A stretch of DNA of 35,599 bases, taken from the NCBI RefSeq assembly GCF_016583645.1, contig NZ_NRRL01000046.1, forward strand, positions 1 through 35,599. The letters are read 5' to 3'. The notes under the pieces were generated by a model. That model saw nothing but the letters and a program-made list of their open reading frames with translations, did not search any database and had not been told where the DNA came from. Both the position numbers and the translations under genes were made by a program. Shown in pieces: positions 7,489-17,499 of this stretch. The stretch is from Rhodovibrio sodomensis. Lineage in GTDB: Bacteria > Pseudomonadota > Alphaproteobacteria > Kiloniellales > Rhodovibrionaceae. How positions within the stretch are numbered: position 1 is the stretch's first letter; every line of letters begins with the position of its first letter.

Positions 7489-8103
7489 ATGAGCAAGCGT
7501 AAGGCTTCGAAGTACAAGATTGACCGGCGCCTCGGCGTCAACCTCTGGGGCCGGCCGAAGAGCCCGTTCAACAAGCGCCCGTACGGCCCCGGCCAGCACG
7601 GCCAGCGCCGTAAGAAGATCTCCGACTACGGCCAGCAGCTCGCCGCCAAGCAGAAGCTGAAGGGCTATTACGGCTCGATCGGCGAAAAGCAGTTCCGCAA
7701 GTATTACGAGGAGGCGACGCGCCGCAAGGGCGACACCTCCGAGAACCTGGTCGAGCTGCTGGAGCGCCGGCTGGCCACCGTGGTCTACCGCGCGAAGTTC
7801 GTGCCGACCGTGTTCGCCGCGCGGCAGTTCGTGAACCACGGCCACGTCCTGGTCAACGGCAAGCGCGTCAACGTCCCCTCCTACAGCGTGCAGGACGGCG
7901 ACGTGGTGCAGGTCGACCCGAAGAAGAAGGACATGCAGCTCGTGTTCGAGGGCCAGGAGTCCAGCGAGCGCGACCTGCCGGACTACATCGAGGTCGACCA
8001 GAACGATCTGAAGGCGACCTTCCAGCGCGGCCCCAAGCTGGCCGACGTGCCCTACCCGACGACGATGGAACCGAATCTCGTCATCGAGTACTACTCGCGG
8101 TAA
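7489..8103 (+). CDS. rpsD: 30S ribosomal protein S4
   Basis: A protein of 204 residues, the usual length. S4 binds the 5' domain of 16S rRNA and nucleates assembly of the small subunit. The N-terminal region (SKRKASKYKIDRRLGVNLWGRPKSPFNKRPYGPGQHGQRRKK) is the alphaproteobacterial form without zinc cysteines. The S4 RNA-binding domain follows (LERRLATVVYRAKFVPTVFAARQFVNHGHVLVNGKRVNVPSY). AAAGCTCG in place of a clean Shine-Dalgarno precedes the ATG, with GGAGAAAG slightly upstream. It stands alone rather than in the alpha operon, as is normal in Alphaproteobacteria, and has its own promoter and terminator. Confidence 0.98.
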   Translation: MSKRKASKYKIDRRLGVNLWGRPKSPFNKRPYGPGQHGQRRKKISDYGQQLAAKQKLKGYYGSIGEKQFRKYYEEATRRKGDTSENLVELLERRLATVVYRAKFVPTVFAARQFVNHGHVLVNGKRVNVPSYSVQDGDVVQVDPKKKDMQLVFEGQESSERDLPDYIEVDQNDLKATFQRGPKLADVPYPTTMEPNLVIEYYSR

Positions 8104-8130
8104 TCATCCGCGCTCAGGTCCGAGACAGTC

Positions 8131-8165
8131 ACGCCCCGGAGGCTCAGGCTTCCGGGGCGTTTTCG
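8131..8165 (+). terminator. Rho-independent terminator of rpsD
   Basis: ACGCCCCGGA (8131-8140) pairs perfectly with TCCGGGGCGT (8151-8160) around a 10-nt loop, followed by TTTTCG. It lies 28 bp after the rpsD stop codon. Confidence 0.88.
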
Positions 8166-8190
8166 TGTGCGACGGGCGCATCGGCGGGTT

Positions 8191-8432
8191 CCCTCTCCTC
8201 CCATGGGAGAGACTTGTGCACGGGCGCTTTGGATAGCCGTCAGGCGTCCTTCGACACGGCCGCTACGCGGCCTGCTCAGGATGACGTCAAAGTCTTTAAA
8301 ATAATAGCAAAAGCAACAGTTTAAAAATATCGACGTCATCCTGAGCAGCCGACCGCAGGTCGGCGTGTCGAAGGGCGCCTGACGGGTATGGCCACCATCG
8401 TGCAAAAGTCTCTCCCACGGGGAGGAGAGGGG
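8191..8432. repeat. Complete 242-bp composite palindromic repeat, copy A
   Basis: An outer CTCTCC hairpin encloses a core of CTTCGACAC, hairpin GGCCGC-TAC-GCGGCC, CTGCTCAGGATGACGTC, an AT-rich centre of about 40 bp, then GACGTCATCCTGAGCAG, hairpin CCGACC-GCA-GGTCGG, GTGTCGAAG, and a second outer CTCTCC hairpin. Copy B at 9827-10068 has the same length and is inverted: its right half matches the left half of A, outer flank included. No coding potential is evident. Confidence 0.9.
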
Positions 8433-8455
8433 ACGCGCCGCCACGCCGTGTGACC

Positions 8456-9628
8456 TCAACCCCAGAACAGATACGTGCCGTAGCCCACGATCAGCGCCGG
8501 GATGCCGCTGTAGATCGTCGCCACGGCCGCGGCCTTGGGCGCGATCGCCAGCGCCGGGAACAGGGCGTCGCCGTCGTTGGAGATCGCGTTGGCGAGCTGG
8601 CCGGACAGCGGCATGGCGCCGGTGATGTACAGCGAGGTCACCACGATCTGCGGCCCGCAGCCGGGCAGGAAGCCGACCAGCACGGCCAAGAGCGGGATCA
8701 GCGGGGCGTAGGTGTCGAACAGCTGCGCCAGGTCGATGCCGCTGAAGTGGACGCCCAGTTCGTAGACCAGGAAGCCGACGATCACCCAGACGGTGACGAA
8801 GTTGGTTGCGTCGACCGTGCGCGTGAACGCGCCGCCGGCGCGGCTGACGCCGGGGTCGAAGCGCAGCTCCGGGTCCAGCGTCCACATCGCGAACGCGAGC
8901 AGCGCGCCGGTGACGCCGATGATCTCGGTCGGGCCGAACGCGGCGAGCGGGCCGAACAGCGCGTCGGTGTCGACCTGCAGCAGGTCCAGGATGCCCAGCA
9001 GCAGACCGGGGACCAGTAGGATGGCCCAGACCGGGCGCAGCTTGTTCAACCTGGGCAGCGGCTTGCGCGCGACCTGGTCGGGCAGCTCCGGATGGTCGGC
9101 GCGCAGGAAGTCGACGCCGTGGATCCAGTCGATGACGTGGCCCGTGATGCTGCCGACGACGAAGCCGAGGACGAACACGAGCAGACCCGTGGTCGGCTCG
9201 GCGGCCAACAGCAGGAAGGCCGCGTCGCCCATCGTGGCCGCCAGCACCGCGACCAGCGAGCCGAACGAGATCGAGCCGCGGACGTACTGCGTCACCACCG
9301 CGACCGCACCGCCGCAGCCGGGCAGGGCGCCCAGCGCGGCCGCGACCGGCACCTGCCAGCGGTGATACTTGCGCAGCAGGCCGGCGACGTCGACGTCGAG
9401 CTTGTGTTCCAGGTAGTAGATCGCCCCCAGGGTGGCGGCGACGAACACGCTGACGGCAAGGTAGGCGTCGGCGAGCGAGGCGAAGATGATCCCGCGGGTC
9501 TCCGGCGATGTGCCGATCAAGAGCCCGGTCAGCGCGATCAGCAGCAGCAGCTTGGCCGCGCCCAACTGGCGCAGATAGCTGACGCCGTCCAGGAAACTGC
9601 CCTTTGCGCTTGCCGCCAGTGTCGTCAC
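8456..9628 (-). CDS. Putative 10-TM manganese/heavy-metal exporter family permease
   Basis: A hydrophobic protein of 390 residues with about ten membrane segments arranged as two related halves. Each half carries a Pro-Gly-Cys-Gly turn: ALGALPGCGGAVAVVTQYVRG (PGCG at residues 103-106) and VGFLPGCGPQIVVTSLYITG, each followed by a GDA-containing helix (AATMGDAAFLLL and AISNDGDALFPAL). This pattern belongs to the putative manganese transporter/ArsP_2-type 10-TM exporter family; substrate cannot be decided from sequence. The GTG at 9628 was chosen over the GTG at 9661 because AAGGGAG sits 8 nt before it. The whole transcription unit lies between two inverted 242-bp repeats. I found no yybP-ykoY manganese riboswitch in the leader. 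Confidence 0.8.
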   Translation of the reverse strand: MTTLAASAKGSFLDGVSYLRQLGAAKLLLLIALTGLLIGTSPETRGIIFASLADAYLAVSVFVAATLGAIYYLEHKLDVDVAGLLRKYHRWQVPVAAALGALPGCGGAVAVVTQYVRGSISFGSLVAVLAATMGDAAFLLLAAEPTTGLLVFVLGFVVGSITGHVIDWIHGVDFLRADHPELPDQVARKPLPRLNKLRPVWAILLVPGLLLGILDLLQVDTDALFGPLAAFGPTEIIGVTGALLAFAMWTLDPELRFDPGVSRAGGAFTRTVDATNFVTVWVIVGFLVYELGVHFSGIDLAQLFDTYAPLIPLLAVLVGFLPGCGPQIVVTSLYITGAMPLSGQLANAISNDGDALFPALAIAPKAAAVATIYSGIPALIVGYGTYLFWG

Positions 9629-9738
9629 GTCGCGCGCTCCCTTGCTGTACGCCGCTGACACGCGTGCGCCTAGCCGCCTGTCAGCCCTGCAAAACTCGCC
9701 TTGGCTTAGAACGTTTCAAGCCGCTGGCCGCGACCAAA

Positions 9739-9767
9739 GTTTAGCCATGGCTGAATTCGTGTGACAA
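9739..9767 (-). promoter_or_regulatory. Putative promoter of the 10-TM permease
   Basis: On the minus strand TTGTCA (9767-9762) and TAAACT (9744-9739) are 17 nt apart, about 110 nt before the chosen GTG. The leader contains GGCTT...AAGCC, a short possible stem. The promoter also lies inside the interval bounded by the two inverted repeats. Confidence 0.45.
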
Positions 9768-9826
9768 GGCTCGATTTTCAAGGGGCGGGCAGTGCCGGCA
9801 TGTGCAGCCGGGGCGCTGCGGAAGGT

Positions 9827-10068
9827 CCCCTCTCTTCCCAGCGGAGAGATTTTTGCACGATGGTGGCTATACCCCTCAGGCGTCCTTCGACACGCCGACC
9901 TGCGGTGGCCTGCTCAGGATGACGTCAATTTTTTTAAGCCTCGGATTTTACGAAAACTTTACAGCTTTTGACGTCGTCCTGAGCAGGCCGCGTAGCGGCC
10001 GTGTCGAAGGACGCCTGACGGCTCTCCAAAGCGCCCTTGCAAAAGTCTCTCCCAGCAGAGGAGGGGGA
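9827..10068. repeat. Complete 242-bp composite palindromic repeat, copy B (inverted to A)
   Basis: Same architecture and length as copy A, read in reverse. The left hairpin (GCCGACC-TGC-GGTGGCC) corresponds to the right hairpin of A, and the right hairpin (GGCCGC-GTA-GCGGCC) to the left of A. The flanks GCACGATGGTGGCTATACCC and CTCTCCAAAGCGCCCTTGC match A in the same inverted order. The AT-rich centre is about 45 bp. Confidence 0.9.
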
Positions 10069-10104
10069 TTGGTTGGGCGGAGCAGCAAAGCCCCAACAGC
10101 ACAC

Positions 10105-10137
10105 GAAAAAGGGGAGGCCGCTTGGAGCGGCCTCCCC
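10105..10137 (-). terminator. Strong rho-independent terminator of the pur-bolA-grxD cluster
   Basis: GGGGAGGCCGCT (10111-10122) pairs perfectly over 12 bp with 10126-10137 around a 3-nt loop. On the minus strand it is followed by TTTTTCG. It lies 48 bp beyond the grxD stop. Confidence 0.93.
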
Positions 10138-10184
10138 TCGAAAAGCGTCCGGCGTGTCGGACGGGCGCGAACGTCCAGCGCAGC

Positions 10185-10526
10185 TTAAGCCGCGTTCTGC
10201 ACCTCGATGCCCTTCTGCTGCAGGGTGTCCTGCAGCTCGCCGGTCTGGAACATCTCGCGGACGATGTCGCAGCCGCCCAGGAACTCGCCCTTGACGTAGA
10301 GCTGCGGGATCGTCGGCCAGCTGGAGAACTCCTTGATGCCCTCGCGCAGGCCCGGATCCTCCAGGACGTTCACGCCGTGGTAGGTCACGCCCAGGTGGTT
10401 GAGCACCTGCACCACCGCGGCGGAGAAACCGCACTGCGGGAAGGTCGGCGTGCCCTTCATGTAGACGGTGACGTCGTTGTCGGAGATTTCCTGCTGGATG
10501 CGGTCGTGGACGGATTGGTCGGCCAT
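10185..10526 (-). CDS. grxD: Monothiol CGFS glutaredoxin (Grx4/GrxD family)
   Basis: A protein of 113 residues, full length for single-domain CGFS glutaredoxins. The active motif PQCGFS has Cys32; other landmarks are the conserved Lys in VYMKGTP, WPTIPQLYVKGEFLGGCDIV (glutathione-binding TIPQ and GGCD) and the C-terminal helix. Such proteins carry a glutathione-ligated [2Fe-2S] cluster and work with BolA proteins in iron-sulfur cluster trafficking and iron regulation. The BolA-family gene lies 68 bp upstream on the same strand, which supports this partnership. A strong terminator follows, so this is the last gene of the cluster. Confidence 0.97.
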   Translation of the reverse strand: MADQSVHDRIQQEISDNDVTVYMKGTPTFPQCGFSAAVVQVLNHLGVTYHGVNVLEDPGLREGIKEFSSWPTIPQLYVKGEFLGGCDIVREMFQTGELQDTLQQKGIEVQNAA

Positions 10527-10594
10527 GGTGGCTTCCCCCTCGGTGCCTGTCGGGTTCGGTTGGGTTCGGTTCTGGCGTTGGCTAAGCCGTCGGC

Positions 10595-10831
10595 TTAGCT
10601 CTTCGGCGTCGACGTCTGCACGGCGAGGGCGTGCAGCTCGCCGCCCATTTTGCCCTGCAGGGCCTGATAGACCATCTGGTGCTGCTGCACCCGGTTCTTG
10701 CCCTCGAACTCCTTGGAGACGACGTAGACCGCGTAGTGATCGCCGTCGCCGGCCAGGTCCTCGACCGTGACCTGGGCGTCGGGGATGCCCTCGCGGATCA
10801 TCGACTCAAGGTCGTGCTGATGGATCGGCAT
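10595..10831 (-). CDS. BolA/IbaG family protein
   Basis: A protein of 78 residues. The BolA fold is visible as IREGIPDAQVTVEDLAGDGDHYAVYVVSKEFEGKNRVQQHQMVYQALQGKM, including the helix-turn-helix-like RVQQHQMVYQAL and a conserved late His in GGELHALAVQT. These proteins bind CGFS glutaredoxins and share a [2Fe-2S] cluster; its partner grxD is the next gene. At this size it is the short form, corresponding to the member usually found in alphaproteobacterial purL-bolA-grxD clusters. The ATG at 10831 (MPIHQHDLESMI) is the natural start. A DNA-binding role has been proposed for some BolA proteins; nothing here decides that. Confidence 0.95.
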   Translation of the reverse strand: MPIHQHDLESMIREGIPDAQVTVEDLAGDGDHYAVYVVSKEFEGKNRVQQHQMVYQALQGKMGGELHALAVQTSTPKS

Positions 10832-10937
10832 GGCGGCGGGTCTCCGGCGTTGTTTTGGTTCGCGCTGACGCGCAGGCGTCTTGTCCCGTACGCGCCAGCG
10901 CGGGTGTTTTGTCCCGTAGGTGCGGTCGACCGGCGTT

Positions 10938-13132
<2,195 letters not shown>

Positions 13133-13136
<4 letters not shown>

Positions 13137-13822
13137 GCCAGCGCCTCCACCAGGCCGTCGAACATCGCCGCGCCGTCGCGCCCGCCCAGCAGGGGATCGG
13201 CCAGACGCTCCGGGTGGGGCATCATGCCCAGGACGTTGCGCTCCCTGTTGTAGATGCCGGCGATGTTGGCGACCGAGCCGTTCGGGTTCGCCTCCGGCGT
13301 CACCTGGCCCATCGCATCGCAGTAGCGGAAGGCGATCCGCTCCTCGTCCTCGAGCCGGCGGCGGCCATCCTCGTCGATGAAGTAGTTGCCGTCGCCGTGC
13401 GCGATCGGGAAGACGACCCGCTGTCCGTTGCGGTAGCGGCGGGTGAAGATGCTGTCATGGGTCTCCACCTCCAGCCCGACGTCCTTGCAGATGTACTTCA
13501 GCGATTCGTTGCGCAGCAGACCGCCCGGCAGCAGCCCGGATTCGATCAGCACCTGAAAGCCGTTGCAGATCCCCAGCACCGCGGTGCCCTTTTGGGCGCG
13601 CGCCTTGACGTCGCGCATCACCGGGGAGTGCGCCGCGATCGCCCCGCAGCGCAGATAGTCGCCGTACGAGAACCCGCCCGGCAAGGCGATCAGGTCCACC
13701 TCGGGAACGGTCGAGTCCTTGTGCCAGACCATGTGGGGCCGCTGGCCGCTGGCGCGTTCGAGGGCAACCGCGATGTCGCGGTCGCAGTTGGATCCGGGGA
13801 AGACGATGACGGCGGCCTGCAT
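13133..13822 (-). CDS. purQ: Phosphoribosylformylglycinamidine synthase glutaminase subunit PurQ
   Basis: A protein of 229 residues, a class I glutamine amidotransferase that supplies ammonia to PurL. Visible features are AAVIVFPGSNCDRDIAVAL, PGGFSYGDYLRCGAIA (typical of PurQ), the nucleophile in LGICNGFQVLIESGLLPGGLLRNES, and the catalytic His-Glu pair in MMPHPERL near the C-terminus. The long open frame running upstream is antisense to the fused SpmA/SpmB gene and is not coding. The ATG at 13822 begins MQAAVIVFPG as in homologues. It lies 8 bp after purS and overlaps purL by four bases, so the three subunits are made from one message. Confidence 0.98.
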
Positions 13823-13830
13823 CACGGGGG

Positions 13831-14070
13831 TCAGCCGATCTCGATGTCGTAGTTTTCGATCACGGTGTTGGCGAGCAGCTGTTCGCACATCTGCTGCACG
13901 CGTTCGCGCGCGGCGGCTTGGTCGGTGTCGGTCAGCTCCAGCTCGAACACCTTGCCGGTGCGCACGCCCTCGACGCCGTCGAAGCCGAGCTGGCTGAGCG
14001 CGTGCTGGATCGCCTTGCCCTGGGGGTCCAGGACGCCGGTTTTGAGGGTGACGTGGACGCGGGCTTTCAC
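13831..14070 (-). CDS. purS: Phosphoribosylformylglycinamidine synthase subunit PurS
   Basis: A protein of 79 residues, normal for PurS. It bridges PurL and PurQ and helps channel ammonia. The sequence KARVHVTLKTGVLDPQGKAIQHALSQLGFDGVEGVRTGKVFELEL, ending with CEQLLANTVIENYDIEI, is the complete family pattern. The start is GTG at 14070. It is first in the purS-purQ-purL-bolA-grxD series. The gap upstream, about 217 bp to the divergent SpmA/SpmB gene, should hold both promoters, but I could not pick a convincing one. Confidence 0.97.
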   Translation of the reverse strand: MKARVHVTLKTGVLDPQGKAIQHALSQLGFDGVEGVRTGKVFELELTDTDQAAARERVQQMCEQLLANTVIENYDIEIG

Positions 14071-14287
14071 GGCTCGGACACGGGCTCCGTGGTCTCAAGG
14101 GCAGGGGCGGGTGCGTAAACGCCGGCAACCTAGCCCGCGGGCGCCCGGCTTTACAAGCGCGGGGCGATGGCCGAGAAGGGCGGCGCGGAGGTGTGCGCCA
14201 TCCGCACCGAGCGCCCAGCGCGCCCGCGCACCCCGCGCGCCGATCCCGCCCGCGCATCCACCCGTCTCGCGGAGGTCTTCGGGGCCC

Positions 14288-15679
14288 TTGAACGTCGTCT
14301 TCCTCGCCCTCGTCCTGATCGCGTTCGCCGTCGCCGCCGTGCGGCAGGTCCAGTGGAACCCGCCGGCGGGCGCGGAGGACCCGACCTCGCCGATGGAGCA
14401 GCTGGGCCTGGGCGTGGTCGACGCCGCGGAGAGTTCGGTCACGCTGGCGCTCGGGCTGGTCGGGGTGATGGCGCTGTTCCTGGGCCTGATGAAGGTGGCG
14501 GAGGCGGGCGGCTTGCTGCGCGTCGTCGCCAAGGCGCTGCGCCCGGTCATGGTCCGCCTGTTCCCGGAGGTGCCGGCGGACCACCCCGCGATGGGGGCGA
14601 TGATCCTGAACCTGTCGGCCAACGTGCTGGGCCTGGGCAACGCGGCGACGCCGTTCGGCATCCGCGCGATGCAGCAGCTGGACACGATCAACCCGCACAA
14701 GGGCACCGCCAGTAACGCCATGGTGCTGTTCCTGGCGATGAACACCTCCAGCGTGACCCTGCTGCCCACCGGGGTGATCGCGCTGCGCGCGGCCGCGGGG
14801 TCGGAGAACCCGGCCGGGATCGTGCCGACCACGCTGTTCGCCACGATCTGTTCGACCGCCGTCGCGATCACCACGGCCAAGCTGCTGCAGCGCTTCTGGT
14901 CGTATCCCAAGGCGGCAGCCGACGAGCCGGCGGCTACCGGCTGGGCGGAAGTCGCCGACCGGCCCGAAGAGCCGTCCAAGCAGACGCCGCGCCAGGCCGG
15001 CGATCCGAGCCAGCCGGCGGCCGACGACGAGACCAGCGAGGAGGTCTGGGACACCGAACTGCCGGACTCCGCCAGCGAGGCCTACCCCGGCTGGGTTTCC
15101 GCCCTGATCTTCGCGGGGGTGGCGGCGCTGATTCCGCTCACGATCGTCTACGGCAAGACGATCGCGCCCTGGATCATCCCGTCGCTGATCGTGCTGCTGC
15201 TCGGCTATGGCGCGCTCAACCGGGTGCGGGTCTACGAGGTGTTCGTCGAGGGCGCGCGCGACGGCTTCCAGGTGGCGCTGCGGATCATCCCCTATCTGGT
15301 CGCGATCCTGGTCGCGGTCGGCATGCTGCGCGACTCGGGCGCGCTGCAGCTGCTGATCGATCCGCTGAGCCAGGTGACCCGTCTGGTCGGCCTGCCGGGC
15401 GAGGCGCTGCCGATGGCGATCCTGCGCCCGCTGTCCGGCTCCGGCGCGTACGGCGTGCTCGCGTCGATCATCCAGGACCCGGCGATCGGGCCGGACAGTT
15501 ACACCGGCTACCTGGTCTCGACCTTCCAGGGCTCGACCGAGACCACCTTCTACGTGCTCGCGGTCTATTTCGGCGCGGTCCAGATCCGGCGCATCCGGCA
15601 CGCCCTGGCGGCCGCGCTGACGGCCGATGTGGCCGGTATCCTCGCGGCGGTGGCGATCGTCGCCTATCTTTACGGCTAG
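14288..15679 (+). CDS. SpmA-SpmB fusion, nucleoside-recognition (Gate) domain membrane protein
   Basis: A protein of 463 residues in which counterparts of Bacillus spore maturation proteins A and B are fused. The first half (NVVFLALVLIAFAVAAVRQV, SSVTLALGLVGVMALFLGLMKVAEAGGLLRVVAK, NLSANVLGLGNAATPFGIRAMQQLDTINPHKGTASNAM) is SpmA-like. A charged linker of about 65 residues follows, then an SpmB-like half with ALRIIPYLVAILVAVGMLRDSGAL and ILRPLSGSGAYGVLASIIQDPAIGPDSYTG, FQGSTETTFYVLAVYFG. Both halves belong to the Gate/nucleoside recognition group. Transport function is plausible but unproven. A TTG at 14288 was chosen because GGAGGT lies 11 nt upstream and homologues begin at LN-IFLAL; no ATG or GTG fits well. 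Start uncertain, family firm. Confidence 0.85.
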   Translation: MNVVFLALVLIAFAVAAVRQVQWNPPAGAEDPTSPMEQLGLGVVDAAESSVTLALGLVGVMALFLGLMKVAEAGGLLRVVAKALRPVMVRLFPEVPADHPAMGAMILNLSANVLGLGNAATPFGIRAMQQLDTINPHKGTASNAMVLFLAMNTSSVTLLPTGVIALRAAAGSENPAGIVPTTLFATICSTAVAITTAKLLQRFWSYPKAAADEPAATGWAEVADRPEEPSKQTPRQAGDPSQPAADDETSEEVWDTELPDSASEAYPGWVSALIFAGVAALIPLTIVYGKTIAPWIIPSLIVLLLGYGALNRVRVYEVFVEGARDGFQVALRIIPYLVAILVAVGMLRDSGALQLLIDPLSQVTRLVGLPGEALPMAILRPLSGSGAYGVLASIIQDPAIGPDSYTGYLVSTFQGSTETTFYVLAVYFGAVQIRRIRHALAAALTADVAGILAAVAIVAYLYG

Positions 15680-15792
15680 AGCAAAATCGATGAAGGTCGA
15701 GTCGACCTTCATCGTGAATTTTTCTCTAACTGTTTGAAGAGAGAGCAAGATTCAGCTGAAAGGCGGCTTCACCTTTCAGCATCTTGCTCTAG
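15677..15792. repeat. Twin-hairpin element, complete copy (minus orientation)
   Basis: About 116 bp beginning TAGAGCAAAATC and ending GATCTTGCTCTAG-like, so the ends are inverted repeats of each other. Hairpin one is GATGAAGGTCGA/TCGACCTTCATC (15689-15713), followed by GTGAATTTTTCTC. Hairpin two is AGAGCAAGAT/ATCTTGCTCT enclosing GCTGAAAGG/CCTTTCAGC (15743-15790). The first three bases are the stop codon of the SpmA-SpmB gene, and hairpin one plus the T run could serve as its terminator. The reverse complement aligns along its length with 32699-32813. Confidence 0.88.
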
Positions 15793-15825
15793 GCGGCGCC
15801 GACACCTTCCAGCGAGCCGGACGCG

Positions 15826-16824
15826 ATGCCCGAAACGCCGATCCAGCCCGTCCACGCCATCACCGCCGACGGCACGCCGCGGCGGATCGGCGTGGAGATC
15901 GAGTTCGCCGGTCTGGACTGCGCGCCGGCGGCTCAGATCGTCGCCGAGATCACCGGCGGCAAGCTGCAGGAGGTCGACCGCTACCGCTATCTGATCGAGG
16001 AGACCGGGCAGGGCACCTACGTCGTCGAGCTGGACACGCAGTACGTCCACCCGGAAGAGGGCGGCCAGGCGGAGGAGCGCGTGCAGCTGGAGAGCGAGCG
16101 CCTGGGCCGCGCGATCGAGGAGGGGCTGCGTACCGCGATCGGCGAGGTCACGCGCATGTACCTGCCGGTCGAGCTGGTCTGCCCGCCGGTCGGGATCGCC
16201 GAGCTGTCCCAGCTGGACGAGATGACCGCCCGGCTGCGCCAGGCGGGCGCGATGGGCACGCGCGACTCGGTCGTCTACGCCTTCGGCCTGCAGCTCAACC
16301 CGGACCTGCCGGCGATGGATGCGCCGACCATCCTGCGCTACCTCCGGGCCTATCTGGTCTGCGCGGACTGGCTGCGCCGCGATATCGGGATCGACCTGAC
16401 GCGCCGGGTGCTGCCGTTCATTCAGCCCTACCCCAGGGCCTACGTCCGCAAGGTGCTCGATCCCGCCTACCAGCCCGATCTGGCACGGCTGATCGACGAC
16501 TACCTCGTCTACAACCCAAGCCGGAACCGCGACCTCGACCTGTTGCCGCTGTTCACCTTCCTGGCCCCGCAAAAGGTCCGTGCGGCGGTCGACGACCCGC
16601 GGCTGAAGGCGCGGCCCGCGTTGCACTACCGGCTGCCGGACAGCCGGATCGACGAGCCCGACTGGGGCATCGTCACCGAATGGAACCGCTGGGCGCGCAC
16701 GGTGGAGGCGCTGGCCGACGATCCAGACCGGCTGCAGGCGATGGCGCAGGCCTACCGGGACTACCTGGAAGATGCCTGGTTCCCCGACTGGGCGGAGCCG
16801 GCGGACGCCTGGCTGCATCGATGA
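15826..16824 (+). CDS. Amidoligase family protein (COOH-NH2 ligase type)
   Basis: A protein of 332 residues of the putative amidoligase family, related to the glutamine synthetase/ATP-grasp-like COOH-NH2 ligases. Visible features are RRIGVEIEFAGLDCAPAAQIVAEITGG, in which the GVEIEF strand is the family signature, YRYLIEETGQGTYVVELDTQYVHP, and further acidic and arginine-rich motifs such as NSRNRDLDLLPLFTFL-like sequence around residues 225-245. The gene overlaps the following class I amidotransferase by four bases (ATGA). Comparative genomics has linked amidoligases of this group to such amidotransferases and proposed peptide or small-molecule amide bond formation. The actual product is not known, and no peptide precursor gene is visible here. 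Confidence 0.85.
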   Translation: MPETPIQPVHAITADGTPRRIGVEIEFAGLDCAPAAQIVAEITGGKLQEVDRYRYLIEETGQGTYVVELDTQYVHPEEGGQAEERVQLESERLGRAIEEGLRTAIGEVTRMYLPVELVCPPVGIAELSQLDEMTARLRQAGAMGTRDSVVYAFGLQLNPDLPAMDAPTILRYLRAYLVCADWLRRDIGIDLTRRVLPFIQPYPRAYVRKVLDPAYQPDLARLIDDYLVYNPSRNRDLDLLPLFTFLAPQKVRAAVDDPRLKARPALHYRLPDSRIDEPDWGIVTEWNRWARTVEALADDPDRLQAMAQAYRDYLEDAWFPDWAEPADAWLHR

Positions 16825-17483
16825 GGACGCGGCCGGTGGTCGGCGTGACCGCCTCCGCCCGGGGCGGGCGCTGGATGTGGTGGGCCAACCAGCTGGCGGT
16901 CTGGCGCGCCGGCGGCCGGGCGCGGCGGATCACCGCCGAGGACCCCGGACCGCCGGGCGGCGTCGACGCGCTGCTGGTCGGCGGCGGCGACGACATCGAC
17001 GCCGATCTGTACGGCCTCGACCTGCGGCTCGGCCTGCGCATCGACAAGCAGCGCGACCGCCTGGAACTCGACCAGCTGGAGCGGGCGCATGCGCGCAGCC
17101 TGCCGATCCTGGGCGTCTGCCGCGGCGCGCAGATTCTGAACGTGTTCCGCGGCGGGACGCTGCACCCGGACATCTACGAAGCCTACGGCAGCCTGCCGCC
17201 GCAACGCACCCTGCTGGCGCGCAAGCGCATCACGATCGTCGAGGACAGCCGGCTCTACCGCGTCATGGGCCTGCGCCGCTGCCGGGTGAACTCGCTGCAC
17301 CACCAGTCGATCGACCAGCTGGGCCAGGACCTGCGTGCGGTCGCCCGCGACAAGTACCGGATCGTCCAGGGCGTCGACTGCGAAACCGGCCAGTTCGTGC
17401 TGGGCGTGCAGTGGCACCCCGAATTCGTGCCGCTGAACAGTCACCACCAGGCGCTCTACCAGGCGCTGGTGGCGGCGGCGTGA
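16821..17483 (+). CDS. Class I glutamine amidotransferase-like (peptidase C26) protein
   Basis: A protein of 220 residues of the gamma-glutamyl-GABA hydrolase (PuuD/C26) type. The nucleophile is Cys100 in ILGVCRGAQILNVFRGGTLHPDI, and the His-Glu pair lies in VLGVQWHPEFVP. ALLVGGGDDIDADLYG matches the oxyanion-side strand, and RVNSLHHQSIDQLG the conserved HHQ segment. The start ATG at 16821 lies inside the stop overlap of the amidoligase gene, so the pair is translationally coupled. It may hydrolyse a gamma-glutamyl linkage made by the ligase or supply ammonia; the C26 resemblance favours hydrolysis, but this is inference. Confidence 0.88.
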   Translation: MRTRPVVGVTASARGGRWMWWANQLAVWRAGGRARRITAEDPGPPGGVDALLVGGGDDIDADLYGLDLRLGLRIDKQRDRLELDQLERAHARSLPILGVCRGAQILNVFRGGTLHPDIYEAYGSLPPQRTLLARKRITIVEDSRLYRVMGLRRCRVNSLHHQSIDQLGQDLRAVARDKYRIVQGVDCETGQFVLGVQWHPEFVPLNSHHQALYQALVAAA

Positions 17484-17499
17484 GCGGGCGTTGCGGCGC

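Noticed and set aside
9629..9740. yybP-ykoY manganese riboswitch in the permease leader
   Set aside because: The expected GGGGAGUA-type loop and paired domains are absent; only a short GGCTT/AAGCC stem is seen.
14167..14287. Short open frame beginning ATG at 14167 before the SpmA-SpmB gene
   Set aside because: It is in a different frame, Arg/Ala/Pro-rich, and runs into the real gene; it has no motif.
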